Assembly: GCA_910584475.1 (NCBI GenBank) | Contig: CAJUBD010000007.1 | Coordinates: 99,216 to 163,215, forward strand | Direction of reading: 5' to 3' | DNA length: 64,000 nt | Source: an uncultured Treponema sp. | Lineage (GTDB): Bacteria; Spirochaetota; Spirochaetia; Treponematales; Treponemataceae | Shown: positions 42,645 to 51,404 of the stretch, piece by piece | Numbering within the stretch: position 1 is the stretch's first letter | Layout of the letters: every line of letters begins with the position of its first letter | Made by a program: the position numbers and the translations under genes | The notes under the pieces: generated by a model | What the model saw: only the letters and a program-made list of their open reading frames with translations | What the model was told of the DNA's origin: nothing | Database searches by the model: none

Positions 42645-42803
42645 TGTATGATAAAAGACCGCGCAAATGGGGCGCCACTTTCATCATGTCAAATTTTACA
42701 GTCGCGTTGCGACTGACCAAACTTGCGTATTTAACGTGTGCTCGTAGTTAACGCGCACGATAAAAACCCAATCGCGATTTTGACAAATCGCCCTTGACTC
42801 TTT
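42645..42803 (+). repeat. Hairpin-rich element in the TSCPD gene leader
   Basis: Starts just after the EAL stop (GGATGTATGATAAAAG), then GTCGC/GCGAC, GTTAACG-type and AATCGCGATTTTGACAAATCGC stems, and ends TTGACTCTTTATGGGAGG. It matches the ldhA leader element in order but is decayed; its leader frame is broken. Confidence 0.7.
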
Positions 42804-42815
42804 ATGGGAGGTACT

Positions 42816-43058
42816 ATGCATCACAGTTTTAAGACAAGTGGCACTTGTTCCACGCAAATTGATTTCGACAAGGACGAAAACGGCGTTGTCACGAATATCA
42901 AATTTACAGGCGGCTGCGACGGCAACCTCAAGGCCATTTCAAAAATCCTTGATGGGTGGAAAGCAAGCGACATCGTAGCGAAGGTGGGAGGAAACCAATG
43001 CCGCAGCAAAGGCACTTCCTGCGCCGACCAGCTCGCTCGCGCCGTAATGGAAAATTGA
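42816..43058 (+). CDS. TSCPD-domain protein (TIGR03905 type)
   Basis: 80 aa from the ATG at 42816, where GGGAGG sits 4 nt upstream; the ATG at 42804 overlaps the ribosome-binding site. TSCPD motif pieces: TCSTQIDF, FTGGCDGNLKAISKIL, and GTSCADQLARA with paired Cys. The domain also forms the C-terminus of some class II ribonucleotide reductases; the stand-alone form is of unknown function and may bind metal through its cysteines. Confidence 0.88.
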   Translation: MHHSFKTSGTCSTQIDFDKDENGVVTNIKFTGGCDGNLKAISKILDGWKASDIVAKVGGNQCRSKGTSCADQLARAVMEN

Positions 43059-43121
43059 AAAAGCGTCGCGGTAAAATGCGGCGAGAATTATACACAGATT
43101 CTCACGGCGCACGAGCGATGA

Positions 43122-43250
43122 AGTGAAATAAAATTCCGCTATGAAAACGGCGACAGCCGTATAAACGCGGACAAGAATGGATGGGACGCAGAAAAATACG
43201 CAGAGTTTTTTGCAGAACAAAACGCGCTTATTTGTCATTGTCGGGCTTGA
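43122..43250 (+). pseudogene. C-terminal coding remnant, family unknown
   Basis: A frame open after a stop reads IKFRYENGDSRINADKNGWD then AEKYAEFFAEQNALI before running into repeat DNA at 43232. The composition and periodicity look protein-like, but no start or upstream domain exists. It is probably the tail of a lost gene. Confidence 0.35.
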
Positions 43251-43440
43251 CCCGACAATCTATTTTGTACTTGTCCGCGCCGCAACAAGTTTGACTTCGA
43301 GTTTGTAGGTGCGAGTGCCTTGCCGAAAACTCGCGCATCCACTGCAACTTCTCACTTCGTTGCGAAGTTGCGTTTTTTAACAGTTCGAAAGTTGACATTT
43401 TTATTCACAGTCGCGAACCAATGAAGTAAAAATTATGCTT
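43232..43440. repeat. Dispersed repeat with CCCGACAAT hairpin and constant-loop stem
   Basis: GTCGGGCTTGACCCGAC hairpin with flanks shared with 13330-13395, followed by a CAACTTC/GAAGTTG stem with loop TCACTTCGTTGC. No gene. Confidence 0.75.
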
Positions 43441-43456
43441 TTGAGAAAACGCGGTG

Positions 43457-44401
43457 TCAATCCTGCCGTGCGCGTAGGCCGAATTTTTCCTCGCGCTGAT
43501 GGTTGTCGCTTCCAGCAGGCTCAATGTGAATCACGATGTCATAGACTTCGGGAATAGCGAGGCGAACATTCTCTTCTACTTGCTCGGAAAGTTCGTGCGC
43601 GTCGAAAACTGTTAGCGCTGGATCCACTTCAATGTCCAAATCGATGTCGAAAAACGAAGCCATTTTCCTGATGCGCGCGCGGTGCGGATTCGTAACGCCC
43701 GGGACTTTTGCCGCCGCGTCGAAAAGTTTTTTGTAAAGCGAATTGTCGACATTGCCGTCCATCAGTTCCAAATTGATTTGCTTGAAAATTCCCACGGCAT
43801 TTTTCACCACCCAACATCCAACGCAAAGCGCGATAATCGGGTCTAGCAAAGGCTGTCGAAAAACAAAAGCCGCTCCAAGACCTAGCAAAATTCCGGCGGA
43901 AAGAATTATGTCGCTTTTCATATTCTGCGCGTTCGCCTTTACGATTTCGCTGTCGGCGATTTTTCCGTAATGAAATTGAAGCGCGGCAAGAATCGATTTT
44001 CCCGCAATTGAAGCGAGCGCGGCGTAAATTGCGAGGCGTGAAATTTCTTTTTCCCGAATCGGATTTTTCACGAACGAAAAAATTTCCGCCACTGATTTTA
44101 TCGCGAGTTGTGCGCCCGCGTAAAAAATTATAAAGGAAAGAATCAGCGTCGCAGTCGTTTCGGCGCGCTCGTGTCCCCAAGGATGTTCTTCATCGCCCGG
44201 CCGCGAAACCACGCCACTTATCACGATTGTGACGAGCGCAATTAAAACGTCAGTGGAACTGTCGATGGCGTCGCCCATCACGGCGAGAGAAGAAGCGAGG
44301 TGTCCCAAAATCAATTTCGTGGCGGCAAGCGCGGCGTTTCCCAAAAGCGCGATGATTCCAGCGACTCGAATATAATGCGATTTCAAATCTGATGAAAGCA
44401 T
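43457..44401 (-). CDS. Cation diffusion facilitator family transporter
   Basis: 314 aa from the ATG at 44401. Six membrane helices and a C-terminal cytoplasmic domain (PHRARIRKMASFFDIDLDIE). The TM2 metal site reads D-S-S-T-D in GDAIDSSTDVLIA, and the TM5 site N-M-K-S-D in AQNMKSDIIL. Zn-type CDFs have HxxxD, so the D/N pattern resembles Mn/Fe-type members. Exports divalent metal in exchange for protons. The start has no ribosome-binding site and lies 6 nt after a TATAAT box. Confidence 0.9.
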   Translation of the reverse strand: MLSSDLKSHYIRVAGIIALLGNAALAATKLILGHLASSLAVMGDAIDSSTDVLIALVTIVISGVVSRPGDEEHPWGHERAETTATLILSFIIFYAGAQLAIKSVAEIFSFVKNPIREKEISRLAIYAALASIAGKSILAALQFHYGKIADSEIVKANAQNMKSDIILSAGILLGLGAAFVFRQPLLDPIIALCVGCWVVKNAVGIFKQINLELMDGNVDNSLYKKLFDAAAKVPGVTNPHRARIRKMASFFDIDLDIEVDPALTVFDAHELSEQVEENVRLAIPEVYDIVIHIEPAGSDNHQREEKFGLRARQD

Positions 44402-44407
44402 TTTAAA

Positions 44408-44436
44408 ATTATAACACAAACGAGAAGAAAAAACAA
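44408..44436 (-). promoter_or_regulatory. Promoter of the CDF gene (leaderless type)
   Basis: Minus strand: TTGTTT (44431-44436), 17 bp, TATAAT (44408-44413), then 6 nt to the ATG. Confidence 0.7.
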
Positions 44437-44523
44437 TGCGAAAAGCGATTTAAAGATTTTCGCGAAATTGATGTTTGGCACTTGCTCCAATCCCTCATGC
44501 AGAAAAACGAATTGGAAAAAGAC

Positions 44524-44552
44524 TTGACGAGCGGCATAAAAAATTATATAGT
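44524..44552 (+). promoter_or_regulatory. Promoter of the PIN/antitoxin module (leaderless type)
   Basis: TTGACG (44524-44529), 17 bp, TATAGT (44547-44552), then 6 nt to the ATG at 44559. Confidence 0.7.
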
Positions 44553-44558
44553 AAAATT

Positions 44559-45019
44559 ATGCTGAAAATCTATCTTGACAATTGCTGTTACAATCGTCCT
44601 TACGACGACCAGAGCTACGCCAATGTCTTTTTAGAAACTCAAGCAAAATTGTACATTCAAGAATTAATTCGCGAGGGAAAAGTTAAAATGTTTTCATCTT
44701 ACATCTTGATGTATGAAAACAGTCGCAACCCTTTTACAAACAGGCGGATTTCAATCGCGAACTTTTTGAAAAATGCAGTGGTGTAGTAGATATTGACAAG
44801 TCAGAAGAAGTTGTTTCGCTCGCCACAAAAATTAAAGCAACTGGTATAAAATCCAAAGATTCGCTTCATATTGCATCAGCGATAATCGCAGAATGTGATT
44901 ATTTTATTACAACGGATTATAGATTGCTGAAATATCACACAGAGAAAATCAAAATGAAAAGTCCTGCGGAGTTCATCACAGAATATGGCATCTTATCTTT
45001 AAAAGGGGGAAATATATGA
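44559..45019 (+). pseudogene. PIN-domain toxin gene with a frameshift
   Basis: The first frame gives MLKIYLDNCCYNRPYDD and YENSRNPFTNRRISIANFL before a stop at about 44784. The continuation is in another frame: SEEVVSLATKIKATGIKSKD, LHIASAIIAECDYFITTD, LLKYHTEKIKMKSPAEF. Together these make one normal PIN protein with D in LDNCC and the D-x-H, TTD motifs. The shift lies near the T5/A5 run at 44763-44773. It is either a true mutation, a sequencing indel in a homopolymer, or an on/off slippage site. The stop overlaps the antitoxin ATG. Confidence 0.85.
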
Positions 45020-45222
45020 TTCCTGCTACAACTGAAATTCTGGAAAGAGGAACCGATTGTCTTGTAAAAAATCTTGGCATAGTCGAAGCAGAAGCTTTTA
45101 TTGCGGCAGTTCAACGCGAAAAATTCGACTACACGAAATGGCATCAAAATGTGTTTGCGGAGGATATGACGCTTGAAGAAATCAACGCCGCCGCCGTAGA
45201 ATACAGAAAAGCACATTCATAA
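45016..45222 (+). CDS. Partner (antitoxin) of the PIN toxin
   Basis: 68 aa: MIPATTEILERGTDCLVKNL then MTLEEINAAAVEYRKAHS. ATGA overlap with the end of the PIN frame and GGGGGA upstream. It comes after the toxin, the reverse of the usual order, a layout known for this PIN subgroup. The intact antitoxin beside a broken toxin fits loss of toxin activity. Confidence 0.8.
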   Translation: MIPATTEILERGTDCLVKNLGIVEAEAFIAAVQREKFDYTKWHQNVFAEDMTLEEINAAAVEYRKAHS

Positions 45223-45389
45223 GCTGAATGAAGCATGCGAAATTTTGCGGTTTTTATACTTGAGTTTTTCGTGCTTTTTCGCGCATCGCGCGGTGATTTT
45301 GACACGCTCAATCACCGCGCATTTTCTCCGCGCTTGGCAGAAATGCCAGAGTAGCGCAATAGCCGCGAACAAAATTTCGTTGTAACAAT

Positions 45390-47339
45390 TTAGATTTCAA
45401 CGAAATTGACGCGGACGTTCGGAATGTCAATCGACTTCACTTTTACACGGCGCGTTTCGTTCAAGGCGATTTTTTCGCGCGGAACGAAACTAGTTTGCTG
45501 CGCCAATTCAGGAATCAGGAAAACCGCTTCCTTGCCTTTGAAATCCACGCAAACCGCCTCGCCCGTCCAATCGGGATTTTGCAAAAGATAGACAAGTGTC
45601 CAATGCATTTCGCTTTTGCGCGAAGCCTTCCTGCAAGCAATGGAAGCTTCGTCGCCCGCGCTCAATCGCTCGAGCATCGCGTCTTTGTCGATTAAGTCGC
45701 GACCGTCCAAAAAAGCGCGAAGCTGCTCGTGGCAAAGCAAATCTCCGTAACGACGAAGAGGGCTTGTAACTTGACTGTACATTCCCAAGCCCAGTCCGGC
45801 ATGCGAGGAGGGGGTAACGCCGACGCTTCTTCTGCGCATGCATTTTATCGTGGCGAAATCTCCTGCCAAGCCTTCGGGAAGCTTCGAAGGAATTTCGGGC
45901 TTTTCCTGACTCACATAGACGAACGGAATTTTATTAGCGAACGCGAATCGTGCCGCGCCTTCCCCTGCGAGCAACATCGTCTCCCGCACTAAGTCCGCGC
46001 TTTTTACGCGCGGTTCTTTTTCGATAAAAACCTTTTTGTTTTCGTCCAGCCAAATGTGAACTTCCGGCATATTGATGTCGACGCTGCCGTTTTTTTTGCG
46101 GCGTTCAATATTGCGCTCGGCAATTTGCATGAGAGAATTTAAATCTGCGGAAATTTTTTCGCGATCATCTTGACTTTCATTTTCAAGCGAAGAAAGATCT
46201 CCTGCCAAAATCGCGTCAGCATTTTTGTAAGTGAGCCGCTTCACATTCACAAGAGTTTTGAAAATCTTGCATTCTTCGATTGCGCCGTCATTGTCAAGCA
46301 AAATCCGAAACGAAAGCGCGTTGCTTTTTTCCTTGAGACCGAGCGCGTAGTCTTCAAGGCAATCTTCGCAAAGCATTCGCGACGCGCCCTCAGGGATGTA
46401 AAGCGTTCCTCCGCGATTCATCGCTGCCTTGTCAATCGCGCTTTGAGGCATCACGCTGCTTGCCGGATCTGCGATGTGCACCCACAAATATTTTCCATCG
46501 AACATCACGGCATCATCGGGATCGTGCGAATGCTCGCTGTCGATGGCGTAAGAAATGCCTTGAACCTCAAGCCGTTCTTCATTTGGCGGAGAAGCAAGCG
46601 AAAGTTGCGCCGACTGCGTGGAAAGCCCCCAACGCACGGGATGCGGATTTCGCGTGATGTCCCAGATTTTCGTTTCGAGCAAAAGCCGATGCGCGTTTTC
46701 AGGCGTTGGCGCGATTTTCAATTCCGACATCAATTTGGACTTTTCGGTTTTTCCAAGCGCGACCGCTTCCACTTCGCCCATAAATTTCGAATCGTTCGGC
46801 AAGTCGAGCGAGCGCGATTTAAGCCGCGCAATAAACTCCGAAAAATATTTCGCCTCGTTTTCCTTTTCATCGACCTTTTTTTTGAGCGCGGAAATTTCTT
46901 CTTGCGTTCGCGGCATAAAAAATATTTTTCCGTTTTTTAAATTTTCTTCGTCAAGCGCGAATTCAAGTCCGCCGCATAATTTTGCAAAATAAAAAAAACT
47001 GCTTTCCGCTTTCGCCGCGCCGTCAATAAGCCTGAGCAATTCTTCAAACGAAATTTTTTCGCCCGCGCTTTCTTCGTCGGAAGACAAAAGCTCGTACGCT
47101 TCAAGAATTTTTTCTTGCGCCGAATCATCGCAAAAATTCAAAATGTTTTCAAGCGAAACATTTTCGCCAGGCAAAGCGACCACATCTTTTTCGCGCACTT
47201 TTTGGCTTTCGTATTTCGCGGGCTTTCCGCTTGGCGTCGCGGGAGCGGCACAATATTTTATGACGAATTTTTCGCCTTCGATTTCCGTCACGACTGCGGC
47301 AGACTTTTTGTAAAGCACCGCCTGATTTTTTTTCAACAT
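45390..47339 (-). CDS. RNB-domain exoribonuclease (RNase II/R family)
   Basis: 649 aa. The RNB core is clear: AIDSEHSHDPDDAVMF (the Asp cluster that binds Mg), HIADPASSV, LYIPEGASRML, then RRSVGVTPSSHAGLGL and YSQVTSPLRRYGDLLCHEQL. The N-terminus lacks an obvious pair of CSD domains, and the C-terminal S1-like part is short (GKEAVFLIPEL, RRVKVKSIDIPN). It is a 3'-5' RNA exonuclease. Start MLKKNQAVLYK at 47339, 7 nt after a -10 box and without a ribosome-binding site; the promoter overlaps the end of the methyltransferase gene. Confidence 0.9.
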   Translation of the reverse strand: MLKKNQAVLYKKSAAVVTEIEGEKFVIKYCAAPATPSGKPAKYESQKVREKDVVALPGENVSLENILNFCDDSAQEKILEAYELLSSDEESAGEKISFEELLRLIDGAAKAESSFFYFAKLCGGLEFALDEENLKNGKIFFMPRTQEEISALKKKVDEKENEAKYFSEFIARLKSRSLDLPNDSKFMGEVEAVALGKTEKSKLMSELKIAPTPENAHRLLLETKIWDITRNPHPVRWGLSTQSAQLSLASPPNEERLEVQGISYAIDSEHSHDPDDAVMFDGKYLWVHIADPASSVMPQSAIDKAAMNRGGTLYIPEGASRMLCEDCLEDYALGLKEKSNALSFRILLDNDGAIEECKIFKTLVNVKRLTYKNADAILAGDLSSLENESQDDREKISADLNSLMQIAERNIERRKKNGSVDINMPEVHIWLDENKKVFIEKEPRVKSADLVRETMLLAGEGAARFAFANKIPFVYVSQEKPEIPSKLPEGLAGDFATIKCMRRRSVGVTPSSHAGLGLGMYSQVTSPLRRYGDLLCHEQLRAFLDGRDLIDKDAMLERLSAGDEASIACRKASRKSEMHWTLVYLLQNPDWTGEAVCVDFKGKEAVFLIPELAQQTSFVPREKIALNETRRVKVKSIDIPNVRVNFVEI

Positions 47340-47346
47340 AATTATA

Positions 47347-47375
47347 ATAATAGAATTATTTTTTGAGAACGTCAA
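47347..47375 (-). promoter_or_regulatory. Promoter of the RNB gene (leaderless type)
   Basis: Minus strand: TTGACG (47370-47375), 17 bp, TATTAT (47347-47352), then 7 nt to the ATG. It lies within the last codons of the methyltransferase gene. Confidence 0.65.
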
Positions 47376-48147
47376 CTAAGTGCGAGCCTGCGCCGAGCAA
47401 ATCTGGACGCGAAGAAACGCAAAGCGCATATTTTTTGAAAAGCTCAAAAGTTTCTTCGTCGAATGAATTCAACTCGCGCCGCATATAGTCGGCAGGACCG
47501 TCGGGAGAAAAAATTGCCACGCGCTCCAAACGCGCTTCTCTCGCAAGAAAATCAATTTCCTCGCGCCGTGAATACGAATACAAATCGCCATCGCCGCAAA
47601 CGGTTTTAAAATCCCCGGTAATTTGTTTCGCCAAAAAATTTTCCTTGATTTTATTTTTTCCAAAACAATAAGTGAGAATCGCGTACTCGTTCATCACATA
47701 GCCTGCGAAAATCACGCCTCCAATTTTTATAACGCGCCGCGCCTGCGAGAGAGCGCACAATTTTTCTTCTTGCGTTCGCAAATGATAAAGCGGTCCCAAA
47801 AGCAAGGCGAGGTCGAAAGTTTCATCGGGAAGAAAATGCAAGTCGCGCGCATCGGCGTTCCAGCATTTTATGTTTTCGTGCTTCGCACGGAGAATGTCGA
47901 AATTCGTTTTCGTCAATTCGACCGCCGTAACATCGAAGCCTTCGCGGCAAAGCGGAATGGAATACGCGCCAGTGGCCGCTCCGACATCGAGGATTTTTAT
48001 CTCGCTTGCATCGCGTCTGCCGTCCGCAGAAATTTGCGAAAGAAATTTTTTGATGTAATGCATCGTAACAAAAAATTCGACTTGACCGTGCCGCGTCTTC
48101 AGTCGATGGTCTTCGTTGAATTTCTTGTAGTAGGATTCGAGGGTCAT
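47356..48147 (-). CDS. Class I SAM-dependent methyltransferase
   Basis: 263 aa. Motif I ILDVGAATGAYSIPL, motif II VTAVELTKTNFDIL (acidic residue binding the SAM ribose), DARDLHF, motif IV FDLALLLGPLYHL, and motif post-II GGVIFAGYV. Fold and substrate type fit small-molecule or rRNA-independent methyltransferases (Methyltransf_11/25). MTLESYYKKF at 48147 is the likely start; the frame extends to MRSEIS at 48165. It begins 22 nt after the HD-GYP gene, so is in the same operon. Confidence 0.85.
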   Translation of the reverse strand: MTLESYYKKFNEDHRLKTRHGQVEFFVTMHYIKKFLSQISADGRRDASEIKILDVGAATGAYSIPLCREGFDVTAVELTKTNFDILRAKHENIKCWNADARDLHFLPDETFDLALLLGPLYHLRTQEEKLCALSQARRVIKIGGVIFAGYVMNEYAILTYCFGKNKIKENFLAKQITGDFKTVCGDGDLYSYSRREEIDFLAREARLERVAIFSPDGPADYMRRELNSFDEETFELFKKYALCVSSRPDLLGAGSHLVDVLKK

Positions 48148-48169
48148 AGAAATTTCACTTCGCATTAGT

Positions 48170-49489
48170 TTACGATGTCTGCTGCGCGTCAAAACTCTTG
48201 TAAACCATAACAACTTTTTCGCGCGCCTTTAAAAATGCGTTTACGATTTCTGGATTAAAATGCGTACCTGTTCCGCTTTTTATAATCGAAAACGATTCAT
48301 CGAGCGACATTCTTTTACGGTAACAACGATCCTGAGAAATCGCATCAAAGACATCGGAAATTGCCATAGCTTGCGCGGCAAAAGGAATCTCGTCTTTTTT
48401 CAAGCCCCGCGGATAGCCATTGCCGTCCCAGCGTTCGTGGTGAGAATACGCCATGTCATAAGCGACGCTCGTCCATTCTTGCGTGCCAATTTTGTTCAAA
48501 GAGTTTTTCACCAAATCCGCTCCGCTTGTCGTATGCGTTTTCATTATGTCATATTCTTCGTCAGTGAGGCGGTCGCGTTTTTGCAAAATCGAATCGGGAA
48601 TCGTAATCTTTCCGATGTCGTGAATGGCGGCGGCTTCCACCACCGTTTCAATATAATCCCGCGTAATCAAATGGGAATATTTCTTCTGCTTTTGGAGTTC
48701 TTCCAAAATCAGTCTAACGTAAGCGCGCGTCCGCTTTACATGTCCGCCCGTGTTCTTGTCGCGACCTTCAATCAAGTCGCTGAACGAATGAATTATTTCC
48801 TGCTGAAAATCGTTGCTCGAAATTATTTCAAGCGAACGGAACATAAAGAATTCCGTGAACGCGCTTCCGATACCCAAAATCAAAAGGAAAGGATTTAAAT
48901 TTTGCACGAGCGCGACGACTCCTTCCATGCACACGAATCCCAAAATTGGAAGAATCTCATTCTTCGACATTTGGCGTGAAAAGAAAAACAAGAACATGAA
49001 AGCGAGCGCGACGCAGAACGCCGAATAAATGTAAGTGCAAGTGGAAGGAATTCCGTAAGAATAGATGAGTCTGCCGTGCCCCTCATACAAGACAGGAAAG
49101 CAGATGACGACGACGCACATCGCGACACAAGCCGCTCCCAAAAGATGGAACGCGCAATCGCATAAAAAAAGACCGCGCTTCGTCCGGACGCGACTTTGAA
49201 CTGTGGCGAACACAAAGAAAAGCGTAAGCGTAATCCAAAAAAGCATCGTGATGATATAGCCTTTCGCGAAAAAAGTCACAAAAATCGGTGGAAGTTTATC
49301 CCTTTCGCTTATCGCAATCACCGAAACAAAATCAAAAATCAAATTCACAATCAGCGTACACAAATGAACGAAAAAAATCTTATGAACACGGCTAGAACGC
49401 GCGGCGGAATTTTGTGAAAAAATGTATGTGATGAAGATCCCCATCGTTATGAGAAGTCCCGCAATTTGGAATTCAATGTTATAATCCAT
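48170..49489 (-). CDS. Membrane HD-GYP c-di-GMP phosphodiesterase
   Basis: 439 aa. Seven N-terminal hydrophobic helices (to about residue 215), a linker helix, then HD-GYP: HDIGKITIPDSIL (HD), YSHHERWDGNGYPRGLKKDEI (HHExxDGxGYP), AISDVFDAIS and TGTHFNPEIV. All metal ligands are present, so it should linearise c-di-GMP. It complements the two EAL proteins 6-9 kb away. The start lies 6 nt after TAAAAT and has no ribosome-binding site. Confidence 0.93.
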   Translation of the reverse strand: MDYNIEFQIAGLLITMGIFITYIFSQNSAARSSRVHKIFFVHLCTLIVNLIFDFVSVIAISERDKLPPIFVTFFAKGYIITMLFWITLTLFFVFATVQSRVRTKRGLFLCDCAFHLLGAACVAMCVVVICFPVLYEGHGRLIYSYGIPSTCTYIYSAFCVALAFMFLFFFSRQMSKNEILPILGFVCMEGVVALVQNLNPFLLILGIGSAFTEFFMFRSLEIISSNDFQQEIIHSFSDLIEGRDKNTGGHVKRTRAYVRLILEELQKQKKYSHLITRDYIETVVEAAAIHDIGKITIPDSILQKRDRLTDEEYDIMKTHTTSGADLVKNSLNKIGTQEWTSVAYDMAYSHHERWDGNGYPRGLKKDEIPFAAQAMAISDVFDAISQDRCYRKRMSLDESFSIIKSGTGTHFNPEIVNAFLKAREKVVMVYKSFDAQQTS

Positions 49490-49495
49490 AGTTCC

Positions 49496-49524
49496 ATTTT
49501 ACAACGACTTTGTGATTTTTGCAA
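49496..49524 (-). promoter_or_regulatory. Promoter of the HD-GYP gene (leaderless type)
   Basis: Minus strand: TTGCAA (49519-49524), 17 bp, TAAAAT (49496-49501), then 6 nt to the ATG. Confidence 0.7.
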
Positions 49525-49540
49525 CTTCTATTTTAACGCC

Positions 49541-49809
49541 ACAACTTTTTTTCATAAGCAAAAACATTCGTTAATTTTTGAATAGCGAAAAAGTTTCAAG
49601 TTTTTCGCTATTCAAAAAATGCGACTTCGCAATGAAATGAGAAGTCGCAATAGATAAACGAGTTTTGGAACAAAACTCGAGTTAAAATTGTCGCGCGAGT
49701 TTTTCGCAAATAAAAACAAGGCGAAAAACTCGTAAGCAAACCAAAGATTTGCGACACATTTTCAGTGGCAAACTTTAAACACTCCTTAATTTTTCAGCGA
49801 CAATTTTAA
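49541..49809. repeat. Hairpin-rich dispersed element, about 260 bp
   Basis: Consecutive stems: TTTTTGAATAGCGAAAAA with its full inverse; GCGACTTC/GAAGTCGC with a GCAATGAAATGA loop (the constant loop on the other strand); ACGAGTTTT/AAAACTCG; and TTAAAATTGTCG (49682) paired with CGACAATTTTAA (49798-49809), enclosing CGAGTTTTTCGC/GCGAAAAACTCG. The 49798-49809 arm lies in the end of a DUF3791 remnant. Confidence 0.8.
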
Positions 49810-49905
49810 CCGTTCAATCAAAAACTCCCTTTTTCTGCGTTTGAAGTCCAAGATAATTTTCCTCCAAAAAGTCAAACACACAAAAGTCGCAAAACATCTT
49901 CCCGA
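49786..49905 (-). pseudogene. DUF3791 remnant (3' part only)
   Basis: Minus frame KMFCDFCVFDFLEENYLGLQ matches the intact DUF3791 genes at 54093 and 61247 (AKMFCDF-VFDFLEENYLEL). A frameshift follows, then REFLIERLKLS to a stop at 49786. The N-terminal part is missing; it abuts the truncated paralogue at 49908. The pair mirrors the order at 61247-61919, so this is a decayed copy of that block. Confidence 0.75.
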
Positions 49906-49907
49906 CT

Positions 49908-50114
49908 TCAAACGCCCTTTCTCAACAATTCTATGAAATCAAATTCATCATTGGTCAATCTGGACGCGCAGTCGGGAACTTTTTCAATAATCAACTTCGC
50001 GCCTACCGCTTGCAAAAAATTCTCAGCGTTTATATATGCCTGCTGATAACTAGTAGGCATACAACAATTGACAGCATTCCAAACGGCAATTTCAACTCTA
50101 TATTTCATCATCAC
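49908..50114 (-). pseudogene. Truncated paralogue of the 61.6-61.9 kb gene
   Basis: 68 codons, RVEIAVWNAVNCCMPTSYQQ and FLQAVGAKLIIEKVPDCASR, matching the C-terminal half of the 113-aa protein at 61581-61919. Homology ends at about 50141 in DNA, where a radical-SAM fragment begins. A start at MMMKYR is available, but the N-terminal half of the family is gone. Confidence 0.75.
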
Positions 50115-50151
50115 CTTTTTTATATGTCTTGCATCCTATCAAATTACTTTT

Positions 50152-50262
50152 TTAGTTTCTTTTAACATAAGCGGAACAGCCATTCTTTTTTTTTACAAAG
50201 CAAAATCGACAATGATAATTGCAAGAATCCGTAAAATGCAAGTTAAATATTTTGTTCACCAT
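50152..50262 (-). pseudogene. N-terminal stub of a viperin-like radical SAM gene
   Basis: 36 codons: MVNKIFNLHFTDSCNYHCRF then CFVKKKNG. It carries the C14-x3-C18-x2-C21 cluster and the preceding N-[FL]-H-[FL]-T-x-x-C-N pattern seen in prokaryotic viperins, antiviral enzymes that make modified nucleotides. AGGAGA precedes the ATG. The frame ends soon after an A9 run, and the downstream DNA belongs to the 49908 paralogue, so the rest was lost by rearrangement. Other small radical SAM families cannot be excluded from 36 residues. Confidence 0.55.
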
Positions 50263-50408
50263 AAGTTGATTTCTCCTAATTGAAAATAAAACTAAATGAT
50301 GGAGGAATTCCATTTTTCGTATAATGAAATTTTTTGACAAAGCGCAATTTTGTAGCACCGCGTATTTTTATCAGTTGCGCGATGCTGTCAAATTAACAAT
50401 ATCTTGAA
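50263..50408. other. Upstream region of the viperin-like stub
   Basis: AT-rich, with a possible TTGCGC / TATACG promoter and an AGGAGA ribosome-binding site directed at the stub. It looks like the preserved native promoter of the lost gene. No other feature is seen. Confidence 0.4.
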
Positions 50409-51155
50409 CTAACTGTCATATTCGGAGGAGTAGCCTTGATCCATATCCCAATCAAACGGAACGAAACCATCATAATCGTCATCCACATCAAGAAAATCAA
50501 TTATGCTTCCATCGCATTTTGGATAATTTTTGCACATAACCATTGCAGTGCCGGATACAGGCGAACGAATCACAGTTGCTTCTTTAAAAAGATATTGCGA
50601 ATCGCAATGAATGCATCTTATTTCGGAATCTAATTTGAAATAGCCGTAAGAACGCATTTCTTGCAACAAGAACCTTTCTCGTTCTTTGCCAGAAAGTATT
50701 AGTTCCGCTTTCTTTATTTTTCTTTCCGTCTTTTCAATCTCAGCAATTTCTTCGGGCGTTCTCGGAGAGAAGAAATGTTTTGCAGCTTCAATTTTTGACT
50801 CAATATCCAACAAGGCAAATTCTGAATTGCAATAACATTCCCAGTCATCAAATAGCATCATGTCCTTGGAGCAATTATCAAAAACAATTTTCGCAAGTTC
50901 AAGTTCTTTTGAAGAAACTTTTATCAAGTCGTTCCACTTTCTGAAACCGGCAATCCGCGCAACCAAATGCTGTGCCTTCATAAGCGAAAATTTTTCTTCA
51001 TCTATTTCAAAATGAAAAAGAATGTCCTCAACATCAAAGAATTTTGGCTCGTATTTGTAATACGAAAATCCATCATCTTCAACGACTTCCGCGCGACTTT
51101 TCCAATCTCGGAAAAGATTTTTTGACTGTTGCTTGAAATATTCAAGATGAGTCAT
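50409..51155 (-). CDS. Uncharacterised protein with C-terminal Cys motifs
   Basis: 248 aa. The N-terminal part, MTHLEYFKQQSKNLFRDW and then AQHLVARIAGFRKWNDLIK, is a recurring arrangement in uncharacterised proteins that scan as short helical modules. The C-terminal part has CIHCDSQYLF and a later CKNYPKCDG, a plausible zinc ribbon (C-x2-C plus C-x5-C), then a very acidic tail. AAGGAG precedes the ATG. It is alone between island genes. Function is unknown. Confidence 0.8.
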   Translation of the reverse strand: MTHLEYFKQQSKNLFRDWKSRAEVVEDDGFSYYKYEPKFFDVEDILFHFEIDEEKFSLMKAQHLVARIAGFRKWNDLIKVSSKELELAKIVFDNCSKDMMLFDDWECYCNSEFALLDIESKIEAAKHFFSPRTPEEIAEIEKTERKIKKAELILSGKERERFLLQEMRSYGYFKLDSEIRCIHCDSQYLFKEATVIRSPVSGTAMVMCKNYPKCDGSIIDFLDVDDDYDGFVPFDWDMDQGYSSEYDS

Positions 51156-51404
51156 AAGCTTGCTCCTTGCGCGAAGAAACCATTGTCATTTCATTGCGTC
51201 GCCAGTATTTTTTGCGACAATAGCTCAACACGCTGGTTAAACCTATGATTTTGATTTGGCATGATAAAATCTTTGCACTGGCTGCCAGTTTTGCCAAGAA
51301 ACTAATTTATTATAGCACGCCTTGAAAAATCTGTCAAGCAATCGTCCGCATTTTCTGAAAAATTTGACATCCATCGAAGCCAACACTAAGTACAAAAATC
51401 AAAC

